This document shows positions 25,731-34,059 of a DNA stretch of 64,000 bases, piece by piece. The position numbers were made by a program, and so were the translations under genes. The notes under the pieces are model-generated. The model saw only the letters and a program-made list of their open reading frames with translations, made no database searches and was not told the DNA's origin. Position 1 is the first letter of the stretch; each line of letters begins with the position of its first letter. The DNA comes from Streptomyces capitiformicae. GTDB lineage: Bacteria > Actinomycetota > Actinomycetes > Streptomycetales > Streptomycetaceae. Location: NCBI RefSeq assembly GCF_002214185.1, contig NZ_CP022161.1, forward strand, positions 6,021,486-6,085,485, in the 5' to 3' direction.

Positions 25731-28700
25731 TCACTCCACGGGTACGGGCGTCAGTGCGACGGCCAGGGGATAGGCGCCCGTCTTCAGGGGCTCCTCGGCG
25801 GTGTTCGACGAGGTGTCGACCGGCACCAGGGTGTTTGCGTCCGCGGTGGTGACGTAGGCCGTGCCCCCGTTCCAGTCCAGGCCGACGTCGAAGGCGGACC
25901 TCCCGACCGTCACCTTGGTCCCGGGGGCGCCGGTCATGGTGTCGACCGGCGTGACGTGGTCCCCGGTACTGGGGCTGACCCACAGCGTCCGCCCGTCCGG
26001 CGACAGACCGAGCCCGTAGGCCTGGCCGGTGACCAGGAGGGTGGGCTCGGTGTCGTTCGTGGCGGTGTCGATCGGAGTGACCGTCGAACCGCCGGAGTTG
26101 GACACGTACACCCGCTTGCCGTCGGGCGCGGCCACGACGTTGAACGGGCGCGGTCCGACGGGGATCGCGGTGCCGGCCGTACGGTTCGCGAGGTCGACCG
26201 GACTGACCGTGTTGTCGTGGATGTTCGCCACGTACAGGGTGGTGCCGTCCGGTGTGATCGCCATGTTCTCGGGTCCCTTGCCGACCGCGATCGCCGTTCC
26301 CGCCGTGAGCGTCCCGGTGTCGATGGGCTGGACCGCGCCGTCGGTGTAGTTGGCGACCCAGAGCGTGGAGCCGTCGGGCGTGAGGGCGAGCCCGGCGGGG
26401 ACCCGGCCCACGGCGACGCTCCCCGTGACCTTTCCGCTCGCCACGTCGATCACGCTCACGGAGTTGGCGCCCTGGTTGGCGGCGTACGCGGTGCGCCCGT
26501 CCCGGCTCACGACCACCTCACCGGGGTTGGCGCCCACCTTGATCTCCGTGCTCTCACCGGAGGACAGGTCCACCGAACTGACGGAGGCCCCGCTGAAGTT
26601 GGCGGTGAGCGCCCGGAACGTGCCGCTGCCATCGGTGACCTGGACGGGGATCGCCCGGCCGAGGACGCCGTGGCCGCCCGACGCCACCACGGAACGGACC
26701 CCGTCCGAGGCGCCCGCGCCGGCCGTGAACGTGACGGTCGCGGTGGCGCTGCCCCCTGCCGGAACGGAGACGGTGCCGCTCTCGGGCGAGGCGGTGACAC
26801 CGTCCGGCACGGTCAGCTTCCAGGGGACCGAACGGGCGGACGCGGACCGCTCGTCGGAGAAGGTGAGGGTCACGGCCCGCGACTCGCCCGGTTTCAGGGA
26901 GACGGAGGCCGGGGTGAAGGACGCGTCGACACCGGGGTCGGGGGCGTTCTCCAGCATGGTCGTGTAGAGGAACTGCTCCATGACCCCCGGCGACACCTGC
27001 TGAGGTATGGCGTCCAGTGCCTTCCGCTCACCGCGCAGTCGCACGTAGTACCGCGACACCGCCTCGCTGTCGCCCTGCTTGTTGGCCAACAGCAGCTCGA
27101 CGGCTGTCAGCCCGGCGTTTCCGTACGCCCCCAGCTTGTCGAGCCATGCCGAAGTCTCCGTCAGAAATCCGGGGTTGGCGAGATGCGCGCGCAACTGCTC
27201 GGGGGTCGCGGCCATGTCGGTGAAGTACGCCTTGAGCGCGGCGGCGGCCCGGTCCAGCCCGCTGTCCTGCTCGTACGCCTTCCGGAAGTCGGCGATGAGA
27301 CGGGTGAGCGTGGGGGACTCGGTCGCGTCGAGCTGCGAGGAGTAGTTGTTCTCGGCGAAGATCCGCAGCCATTTCGCCGCCCGTGGTCCGGCGAGGTCGC
27401 GGACAGAGGCGAGGAACGCGGCGCGCGGGTCGTACGCCTCGGGGTTCCAGAGGTAGGTGGCTGAGGTGAACAGCGCCAGCCGGCTCGCCTGGCCCTGGAC
27501 CATGGGGTTGGCGGTCACACCGACGGCGGCGCTCGCCACGCCCGCTTCCCGGCCGGTGTAGGGGCCGAGCAGAAGACGGCTGGTGATGTAGTCGTTCACC
27601 GGGTAGTTGTCCCAGACCAGGATCGGGTGGCCGTACACCGCGCGGGCCTGCTCCACCTGCTCGGTGGTGATCCTGGGGGCGATGACACCGACGCCGGTCC
27701 ACTCCACGACCACATCCGGGTCCAGCTTCTCGCGCAGGGCCGTCTTGTACGGGGTGTCGGCGAGGTCGGAGTACTCGGTGGGGACCATTTCGAGGGGCTG
27801 GAGCCCGATGGGGGTCCCCCCGCTCGAGCGAAGCCGAGAGTGGGGGAGGCCGGCGGAGAAGGTCTGCCACGCCTCGTTGATCAGATGCGCCTGCGCGGTC
27901 CCGGCCGCGCCGCCCCCGCTGCCGAACCTCTCCTCGTCGGCGGCGCAGTTCCACTTCGTGTAGCTGATGTCGTCCAGCGGGATGGCGAAGGACCGCACCC
28001 CTATGTCGTACAGCGAGGCGAACTTGCGGACGAGCGCGGCGATGTCGTCGGCGGCGGAGTAGCAGACCGACAGACCGGGGGAGAGGGCGTAGGTGAGGCG
28101 GACGTGGTTGGCGTCGGCCCGGTCGACCAGTTCCGTGAGCTTCTTCAGCTCGGCGGCCGGGTACTCGTCCCGCCAGCGCTCCCGCAGATATGGGTCGTCC
28201 TTGGGGGAGTAGACGTACACGTTCTGCTTGGTGCGTCCGTAGAAGTCGAGTTGGCTCAGCCGCTCGGCGTGGGTCCAGGGGGTGCCGTAGAAGCCCTCGA
28301 CCACACCGCGCAGTCGGGCGGCCGGCCAGTCGCGGACGGAGACCTCCGGCAGGCGCCGTTTCGTGATGAGTTGGCGGAGGGTCTGGGCCGCGTAGAACGT
28401 GCCGGTCGGGTCGGAGCCGGACAGGGCGAGAAGGGGGCCGCCGGACGTGCGCCCGGAGGCGAGGACGTATCCGCCGGAGGGCAGCCCGGCGGGGGAGGCG
28501 GCACCGAGCCGCTTCAGGGCGCGGCCGGTGTCCGCGTTCTCCTTCGGGCCGCCGACGTAGACGGTGAGCCCGGCCGGGGGCGGCCGGTGACCGGCGGGCA
28601 CGGTGACGATCCGCTCGGCACCGGCCGCCCGCAACACGGCCTCGACGGCCCGGCGGGCGGCTGGGTCGGTGCCTTCGCCGACGACCTCGACCACCCGCTC

Positions 28701-28877
28701 GGGCACGGCCACGGACCCCCGGCCCGCCTCGAGGTGCCGAGGTGTCGGCCAGACCTTCGGCAACGGAGCCGACTCGGCCGCGGTCGCCAGGGGAGGAGGC
28801 GAGGTGAGGGAGAGGCCGAGAGCCAGCAACAGGGGCAAGGGCAGGCGTCTGCCCAGGACGTGGATGAATGAATTCAT
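25731..28877 (-). CDS. Secreted GH84 beta-N-acetylglucosaminidase with NEW3 and YVTN beta-propeller
   Basis: 1048 residues with a Sec signal (LPLPLLLALGLSL, cleavage near ATAAES). A GH20b-like N-domain is followed by the GH84 barrel: RGVVEGFYGTPWTHAERLSQ and the catalytic Asp pair in FAIPLDDISYTKWN (Asp302, Asp303), which uses the substrate acetamido group. A helical region, a NEW3 domain (SLKPGESRAVTLTF) and seven YVTN/YncE-type repeats (for example TPDGTTLYVANIHDNTV) fill the C-terminal third. GH84 enzymes of this size act on hyaluronan, mucin or N-glycan GlcNAc outside the cell. The propeller tail is an unusual addition, perhaps for surface or substrate binding. The start lacks a strong ribosome binding site. 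Confidence 0.9.
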   Translation of the reverse strand: MNSFIHVLGRRLPLPLLLALGLSLTSPPPLATAAESAPLPKVWPTPRHLEAGRGSVAVPERVVEVVGEGTDPAARRAVEAVLRAAGAERIVTVPAGHRPPPAGLTVYVGGPKENADTGRALKRLGAASPAGLPSGGYVLASGRTSGGPLLALSGSDPTGTFYAAQTLRQLITKRRLPEVSVRDWPAARLRGVVEGFYGTPWTHAERLSQLDFYGRTKQNVYVYSPKDDPYLRERWRDEYPAAELKKLTELVDRADANHVRLTYALSPGLSVCYSAADDIAALVRKFASLYDIGVRSFAIPLDDISYTKWNCAADEERFGSGGGAAGTAQAHLINEAWQTFSAGLPHSRLRSSGGTPIGLQPLEMVPTEYSDLADTPYKTALREKLDPDVVVEWTGVGVIAPRITTEQVEQARAVYGHPILVWDNYPVNDYITSRLLLGPYTGREAGVASAAVGVTANPMVQGQASRLALFTSATYLWNPEAYDPRAAFLASVRDLAGPRAAKWLRIFAENNYSSQLDATESPTLTRLIADFRKAYEQDSGLDRAAAALKAYFTDMAATPEQLRAHLANPGFLTETSAWLDKLGAYGNAGLTAVELLLANKQGDSEAVSRYYVRLRGERKALDAIPQQVSPGVMEQFLYTTMLENAPDPGVDASFTPASVSLKPGESRAVTLTFSDERSASARSVPWKLTVPDGVTASPESGTVSVPAGGSATATVTFTAGAGASDGVRSVVASGGHGVLGRAIPVQVTDGSGTFRALTANFSGASVSSVDLSSGESTEIKVGANPGEVVVSRDGRTAYAANQGANSVSVIDVASGKVTGSVAVGRVPAGLALTPDGSTLWVANYTDGAVQPIDTGTLTAGTAIAVGKGPENMAITPDGTTLYVANIHDNTVSPVDLANRTAGTAIPVGPRPFNVVAAPDGKRVYVSNSGGSTVTPIDTATNDTEPTLLVTGQAYGLGLSPDGRTLWVSPSTGDHVTPVDTMTGAPGTKVTVGRSAFDVGLDWNGGTAYVTTADANTLVPVDTSSNTAEEPLKTGAYPLAVALTPVPVE

Positions 28878-28897
28878 CGAAGCATGCTAGGGATGCC

Positions 28898-28910
28898 GAA
28901 TCAATCATTC
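28898..28910 (-). promoter_or_regulatory. Candidate RpiR operator ahead of the GH84 gene
   Basis: GAATCAATCATTC has GAAT/ATTC arms and lies 21 bases upstream of the GH84 start. Its GAATCAAT core matches the elements at the SIS and mannosidase promoters. Confidence 0.45.
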
Positions 28911-28953
28911 AACGGTGCCTGATACGGCCGGTGTGCGAGATGGGTCCGAGCCC

Positions 28954-29808
28954 TCAGCGACGCACCGCCCTGACGAGCCAGTAGCGGCCCAACAGCCGTA
29001 CACCGCCGTCGTGTTGATACGCGCGGAAGGCGCCCACCGCTGCCCGGTGGGCACGTTCCTCCGTGGCGGTGTCCGCGTCCGCCTCGCGCAGCCAGTGGCG
29101 CAGTGGGCCGATGCCGAAGAGGAAGTCGGCGGCGTCCTCGGCGTCCTCGCCCCAGTACTGGGGCGCTTCGAGGCCCTCGATGGTCACGTCGTCGAAGCCG
29201 GCGGCGGTCAGTACCCGGCGGGTGTGGTCGGGGTCGGCGAAGGCGAGCGGGCTCGGGCCGGTGGCCTTGGACAGATCCGGCAGCCGTACGTGCTCCCCGA
29301 TCGCCGCGAACACCGTGGACTGGTCCATGCGGTCGAACGACTGGGGGCAGACGAAGGCGAGCCGTCCGCCCGGCCGCAGCCCACGTCCGATGTTGCGGAA
29401 ACCCTCGACGGGGTCGGCGAAGAACATCACGCCGAAACGGCTGACGGCGACGTCGAACGAGGATTCCTGGAAGTCGTACACCTGTGCGTCGGCCTGGACG
29501 AAGTGCGCGTTGTCGAGGGATTCCGCGGCGGCGCTCGCGCGTGCCCGTTCCAGCATGGGCGCGGACAGATCGATGCCCAGCGCGTACGCGGCGCGTTCGG
29601 CGGCGAGACGGGTGATACGGCCGTTGCCACAGCCGATGTCGAGGACGCGGTCGGTCGGCGCGAGGGCCACCGCGTCGAGGAGCGGGGCGTTGGCCCCGTC
29701 GTTGATGGCGTCGTAGCGGCTCTGGTGGTCGGCCCAGTGCCGGCCCTCGTACCCGTTCCAGGCGGCGGCCTGCTGCGCGTTCACGGAGTTGTCCGTCGGA
29801 TTCGTCAT
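28954..29808 (-). CDS. Class I SAM-dependent methyltransferase
   Basis: 284 residues from the ATG at 29808 (an upstream GTG-type extension is unlikely). DRVLDIGCGNGRITRLAAER is the glycine-rich SAM loop, ALGIDLSAPMLERAR holds the acidic ribose-binding residue, and FDVAVSRFGVMFFADPVEGF is post-motif II. The C-terminal half (GLRPGGRLAFVCPQ) matches UbiE/type-11 enzymes. The substrate is unknown. It is a single gene, divergent from the VOC protein. Confidence 0.9.
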   Translation of the reverse strand: MTNPTDNSVNAQQAAAWNGYEGRHWADHQSRYDAINDGANAPLLDAVALAPTDRVLDIGCGNGRITRLAAERAAYALGIDLSAPMLERARASAAAESLDNAHFVQADAQVYDFQESSFDVAVSRFGVMFFADPVEGFRNIGRGLRPGGRLAFVCPQSFDRMDQSTVFAAIGEHVRLPDLSKATGPSPLAFADPDHTRRVLTAAGFDDVTIEGLEAPQYWGEDAEDAADFLFGIGPLRHWLREADADTATEERAHRAAVGAFRAYQHDGGVRLLGRYWLVRAVRR

Positions 29809-29924
29809 GCCTTCATGGTGCCGCCCGCGTGTGGTCATCGGTGCCGCCCTCGTGCGGCCGACGGGCGAGTGTCAGTGCCCGGTGTCACGCTGGGTTCATA
29901 CAGGATCAACGAAAGGCGACCGCC

Positions 29925-30722
29925 ATGATCACCACTGACCTCGCGCCCGGTTCCCCCTGCTGGCTCGACCTCGGAGCCCCCGACGTACGGGCCGCCGCGG
30001 CCTTCTACGGCGCGGTGCTCGGCTGGGAGTACGAGTCCATGGGCGGGGGCGAGGAGTTCGAGGGCGGGATGTTCAAGAAGGACGGCAAGACCGTCGCCGG
30101 GCTCGGCAAACTGACCGAGGAGGGCGCCCGCTCGGCGTGGATGATCTACTACACGGTCAACGACGCGGACGCCACGACCCAGGCTGTGGAGCGCGCGGGC
30201 GGCACGGTGCGCGTGGCGCCGCGCGACCTCGACGACTGGGGCCGGATGGCGCAGTTCAGCGACCCGCTGGGCGGCCAGTTCGCCGTCTGGCAGCCGGGGA
30301 AGGACAAGGGCTTCGAGCTGGCGGACCAGCCGGGCTCGCTGTCCTGGACCGAGCTGTACACGAGCGACGCCGCCGGCGCGAAGGACTTCTACGGCGAGGT
30401 CTTCGGCTGGCGGTTCAGCGACATGGAGCTGCCGGGCGGCGGAGGCACGTACTCCCTCATCACCCCCGCCGATCTGCCCGAGGAGCGCATGCACGGCGGC
30501 CTCATGGAACTCCCCGAGGAGCAGCTCACCCTGACGAACGGGCGGCCGTACTGGCACCCCGTCTTCAACGTCACGGACTGCGACGCGGCGGTCGCCAAGG
30601 TCACCGGGAACGGCGGCAGTGTGCAGATGGGGCCGGAGGACGCGCAGGGCGTCGGTCGCCTCGCCGTGTGCCTCGACCCGTCGAAGGCGGACTTCGTGGT
30701 GCTCACTCCGGAACGGAGTTGA
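29925..30722 (+). CDS. Two-domain VOC (glyoxalase-like) protein
   Basis: 265 residues. Two tandem vicinal-oxygen-chelate modules: PCWLDLGAPDVRAAAAFYGA opens the first and SWTELYTSDAAGAKDFYGEV the second, both with the betaalphabetabetabeta pattern and a CFP-29-like arrangement (FYGAVLGWEY, FYGEVFGWRF). Metal-ligand positions are not all canonical, so a binding role is as likely as a catalytic one. Related streptomycete proteins are annotated as hydroxylase or glyoxalase. The start ATG follows AAAGGCGACCGCC. Confidence 0.88.
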   Translation: MITTDLAPGSPCWLDLGAPDVRAAAAFYGAVLGWEYESMGGGEEFEGGMFKKDGKTVAGLGKLTEEGARSAWMIYYTVNDADATTQAVERAGGTVRVAPRDLDDWGRMAQFSDPLGGQFAVWQPGKDKGFELADQPGSLSWTELYTSDAAGAKDFYGEVFGWRFSDMELPGGGGTYSLITPADLPEERMHGGLMELPEEQLTLTNGRPYWHPVFNVTDCDAAVAKVTGNGGSVQMGPEDAQGVGRLAVCLDPSKADFVVLTPERS

Positions 30723-30734
30723 GCCGGGCCGACG

Positions 30735-30861
30735 TCCCAGGTGTCGGACGCACTCGGCCGTGCCGGAGAGGGGGGTGGACGCGGTCGACCACCGGGGAGA
30801 GTCTGTCCGCCTCGATGAGGGTGATGACGGCGAGCAGGTCGTCGCGGGTCGAAGTGCTCAC
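30735..30861 (-). pseudogene. 3' remnant of a zinc-type alcohol/quinone dehydrogenase
   Basis: The leftward frame STSTRDDLLAVITLIEADRL then SPVVDRVHPP matches the C-terminal end of MDR-family quinone oxidoreductases (usually LIEAGRLRPVVDRVYPL). After about 35 codons the sequence loses any resemblance, and nothing upstream continues the gene. It is a short relic in the 269-base gap before the PAS-SpoIIE gene. Confidence 0.45.
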
Positions 30862-30991
30862 CGGAGCCCCTCCGCATGACGCGGAGCCGCGCGTGACCTG
30901 CTGATTCCCCAGCGGTGACGGGACGCGCCGCAGTCGCCAGGGGCTCCTATGGTGGACTCAGGTACGGCGACGGACGCTGAGGCGGCGCACC

Positions 30992-32221
30992 ATGGCGGAT
31001 ACGGCGATCGACTACGCGGCGGTGTTCCAGGCGCTGCCGGGGATGGTGGCGCTGCTGACCCCGGAGCTCGTGTACGCGGACGCGAACGAGGAGTTCCTGC
31101 GGCTGTCCGGCCGGACCCGTGAGCAGGTCGTCGGCCGGTATCTCTTCGACGTGTTCCCCGACAACCCGACCGACCCGGCCGCCAGCGGCATGCGCAATCT
31201 CGCGGCCTCCCTGACTCGGGTGGTGGACAGCGGCGAACGTGACGCGATGGCGCTGCAGCGGTACGACGTGGAGTCGACGCAGCGGCCGGGGGAGTGGGAG
31301 GTGCGGTACTGGAGTCCGGTGAACGCGCCGGTCCTCGGCCCCGACGGCAGCGTGGTGCTGCTGATCCACAAGGTGGAGGAGATCACCGAACTGATCCGTG
31401 CCCGCTCCCGCCGACAGGGCGACCGGGCCCGGGTACTGGAAGCCGAGCTCTACACCCGGGCCCGTGAGCTGCAGGAGGTCAACGAACGGCTGCGCAGGGC
31501 GCACGCCCGGGAACGCGAGGTCGCGCTCGCGCTCCAGAAGGCGATGATGCCCTCGCCCAGCCCCGTCCGCCACCACCGTGCCGCAGTGCGCTACCGGCCG
31601 GCCGTCAGCGCGCTCAACGTGTGCGGCGACTGGTACGACCTCGTCGACCTGCCCGGTGAGGACCGGATCGGCGTAGCCGTGGGCGACGTCGTCGGGCACG
31701 GTCTGGCCGCCGCCTGCGCCATGGGCCAGCTGCGCAGCGCGCTCAGCGCCGCGTCCCTCGTCGCGGCCGGCCCCGCCCAGGCGCTGGACGCCCTCGGCCT
31801 CTACGCCGACTCCGTCGAGGGCGCCGAGAACACCACCGTCGTCCAGACCTGCATGGACTGGGCGACCCACACGATCACCTACAGCAGCGCCGGCCACCCA
31901 CCGCCCGCACTGCTGCGCCGCGACGGCACGGTCACCTTCCTCGACCAGGCCACCGATCCACCCCTCGGAGCCCGTCCCGAACACGTGCCCCGCCCTCAGG
32001 CCGCCGTCGGCTTCACCGAGGGCGACACCCTCGTCCTGTACACCGACGGACTCATCGAACGCCGCCACGAGGACATCGACACCGGCCTCACCCGCCTCGC
32101 CGCCGCCCTCACCCGCCACCGCCACACTGCCCCCGAACCCCTGGCCGACGCCCTCCTCCTCGACCTCCTCCCGCCGGACGGCGCCACCGACGACACAGCG
32201 CTCGTCATCATCCGGCTGTGA
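30992..32221 (+). CDS. PAS domain, coiled-coil and SpoIIE-type PP2C phosphatase
   Basis: 409 residues. The PAS domain covers about residues 5-130 (ALLTPELVYADANEEFLRLS, REQVVGRYLFDVFPDNP). A signalling helix or coiled coil follows (LEAELYTRARELQEVNERLR), then the SpoIIE phosphatase (NVCGDWYDLVDLPGEDRIGV, VGDVVGHGLAAACAMGQL, YSSAGHPPPALL, DTLVLYTDGLIERRHEDID) ending in DDTALVIIRL. The two Asp metal ligands (GDWYD and GDVVGHG) are intact. It probably dephosphorylates an anti-anti-sigma factor in response to a small-molecule or redox signal. Unlike the broken copies at 7.4-8.3 kb it has no HATPase tail. Its stop lies at the edge of a tandem array. Confidence 0.92.
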   Translation: MADTAIDYAAVFQALPGMVALLTPELVYADANEEFLRLSGRTREQVVGRYLFDVFPDNPTDPAASGMRNLAASLTRVVDSGERDAMALQRYDVESTQRPGEWEVRYWSPVNAPVLGPDGSVVLLIHKVEEITELIRARSRRQGDRARVLEAELYTRARELQEVNERLRRAHAREREVALALQKAMMPSPSPVRHHRAAVRYRPAVSALNVCGDWYDLVDLPGEDRIGVAVGDVVGHGLAAACAMGQLRSALSAASLVAAGPAQALDALGLYADSVEGAENTTVVQTCMDWATHTITYSSAGHPPPALLRRDGTVTFLDQATDPPLGARPEHVPRPQAAVGFTEGDTLVLYTDGLIERRHEDIDTGLTRLAAALTRHRHTAPEPLADALLLDLLPPDGATDDTALVIIRL

Positions 32222-32375
32222 CCCTGTGACCCTGTGACCCTGTGACCCTGTGAGCCCGTGACCCCGTGAGCCCGTGAGCCCGTGAGCCCGTGAGCCCGTG
32301 ACCCCGTGACCCCGTGACTCTGGGACTTCCCCGTGACCCCGTGAGCCCGTGACTCTGGGACTTCCCCGTGACCCC
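32217..32375. repeat. 9-base tandem repeat array (GTGACCCTG/GTGAGCCCG)
   Basis: About 14 degenerate copies of a 9-base unit run from the phosphatase stop codon. They begin as CTGTGACCC, drift to CGTGAGCCC and CGTGACCCC, and are followed by a longer duplicated block containing ACTCTGGGACTTCC. Most positions differ only by C/T or C/G exchanges. There are no spacers, so it is not a CRISPR. The array separates the phosphatase from a truncated glycosyltransferase and probably arose by slippage. Confidence 0.85.
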
Positions 32376-32399
32376 GGGGACACCGGCTGCCGAACGGGA

Positions 32400-33201
32400 C
32401 CCGGCCAACGCCCGGAACGGTGAGCCGCGGCGCCTCTCGTGCAGCGCTTCGAGCGCCTCGGTCGTGCCAGGGACGTCGCGCATGCGCCGACCGGCGAAGA
32501 CCGGATCCGTCGCGCCGGACGGGGTGCAGATACAGCCGGCAGCGGGCCATCGCCGGGTGCAGTTCGCCCTGCGGCAGGTCCCGGCCGCGGCAGCGTCCTG
32601 CGGGCAGCCCCAGATGGTCGGCGAGTCCGCGCGTGCGCATGCCGAAGACGTCCAGCGGCGCGATGCGCGCGAACCGCGGCAGCAGGTCCGTTCCCGTCGT
32701 CCGGCCGCGCCGCACCGGGTCGTTGACGACGACGGCCGTACGCGGTTCCGCACCGGTCCACAGCGGCCCCGGGTCGATGACGTCGTGCTCGATCACCTCG
32801 GTCGGAGCACGGCCGTTGTCCCACATCAGCCGATTGAAGTGGGTCACATGGACAAGGGTGACGTCGGTCCGGTCGGCGAGGGGGTGGCGGGTGCCGACGG
32901 CGGACTCGTGCGGGCTGTTGTGCTCGACGTACACGGCCGGTACGTCGACGCCGGGCCGGCGACCCGTCCACCGCTCGGGCAGTGCGAGCTCGTGCGGCCG
33001 CTGAAGCACCATCAGGTCGATGTCCGCCTCGCGCAACCCGGCCGGGCTCACCTCGCGCACCGTCTCCGGCCACCGCCAGGTCCGCGCCCGGCCCAGCCCG
33101 TCCGGACCGCGGTCGGGCGTCACGGGCACCAGAAAGGTGTACGGGCCCTGGACGAACGACGTCAGCCATGAGACGTGCACATGCCAGACAAGGATGTCCA
33201 T
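32400..33201 (-). pseudogene. GT4 glycosyltransferase, 3'-truncated
   Basis: From the ATG at 33201 (after CAGGAGAGCCC) the frame has family-like sequence for about 230 residues: MDILVWHVHVSWLTSFVQG, PAVYVEHNSPHESAV and DVFGMRTRGLADHLG, up to CRLYLHPV. GT4 enzymes then continue with the nucleotide-binding E-x7-E region; here that is missing and the frame runs into arginine-rich nonsense and finally the 9-base repeat array. Another frame shows faint remnants (GTTEALEALHERRRG). It overlaps the end of the GT9 fragment by 40 bases, as in an intact operon. Confidence 0.75.
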
Positions 33202-33895
33202 GGGCTCTCCTGAATCAGTTTCCGCACCGCGAGCACCACGTCATGGCCCGTGACCTCGGCGAGGCACGGATGACCCGGCACGGGACAGTGCCGGGCCCTG
33301 CTGTCCGCGCACGGGGCGTGCTGGGCACCGAGGACCACGCTCGGCACGCCGTACGGCGCCCACCGCTCCGCCGGGACGACCGGCGCGAACAGGGACACCA
33401 CTGGGGTCCCGACGGCCGCCGCCAGATGAGCGGGACCGGTGTTGCCGCACACCACGACATCGACGCGGTGACCTTCGTCGGCGAGCGACGCGACGGCCTC
33501 GGCGCAGCGTTCGGGGCTCCAGACCCGAGCCGGTGCGCTGGCGCCGGGGTGGACGACCACGCACGGGCCGTTCCCCGTCAGGGAGATGGTGTCCGGCGGC
33601 GGTACGACCCGCAGCAGGCCCGAGTCCCCGGGACGCGGCAGGAAGCCCATGGCCGCCGCTGTGTCGAGCGCGGCCTCGACCTCGTGCCGGCCGGGCAGCC
33701 GCCGATGGCGTACGTCGAGGAGGCGGCCGGGCTGGTCGACGCTGTCGGCGCACCGATCCGCCCGACGCCGGCCAGCCGCAGCAGCAGGGCGGTGGGCAGC
33801 GGGCTCTGATGGAACGACGTGAGGATCAGGGCGACGTCGAACGCCGCTGCCCGCAGCCGCTCCACCAGCCCGCCACCGCCCACGCCAGACATGGC
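33162..33895 (-). pseudogene. GT9 (heptosyltransferase-like) gene, deleted and frameshifted
   Basis: One frame has the N-terminal part LVERLRAAAFDVALILTSFH and LPTALLLRLAGVGRIGA. Near 33720 it shifts to a frame reading VDQPGRLLDVRHRRLPG, then CVVVHPGASAPARVWSPERC. At GHRVDVVVCGNTGPAHLAAA about 45 residues that normally lie between the two strands (including the GGxxE/DLxGxT region) are absent. The C-terminus continues GTPVVSLFAPVVPAERW to a stop inside the GT4 start. Three separate lesions (5' loss, frameshift, internal deletion) make this a clear pseudogene. Confidence 0.75.
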
Positions 33896-34029
33896 GCCAG
33901 CGCGGCCTTGCCGGCCCGCACCACCAGATCCCGCTCGCGCCCCGGCGCCGCCCACGCCCGCCGAACCGCCCTGCGGACAGCCCGACCGTCCCGCCGCACC
34001 GCTGCTGTCGCTCGCCTCGCCCAGTCCAT
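33880..34029 (-). pseudogene. 5' remnant, possibly an aromatic-acid exporter (FUSC-like) gene
   Basis: The ATG at 34029 opens about 48 codons, MDWARRATAAVRRDGRAVRR and AWAAPGRERDLVVRAGKAAL, then LAWAVAGWW, the start of a membrane segment. From memory this resembles the N-terminus of streptomycete aromatic acid exporter family proteins, which have six helices. The frame then runs directly into GT9 sequence in another frame, marking a deletion junction near 33885. Identification is tentative. Confidence 0.4.
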
Positions 34030-34059
34030 GGGACAGCAAGTGCCACATGGCGGGCGACG

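Noticed and set aside
32217..32375. Tandem array considered as a CRISPR
   Set aside because: Units are nine bases long and contiguous. There are no unique spacers and no cas genes nearby.
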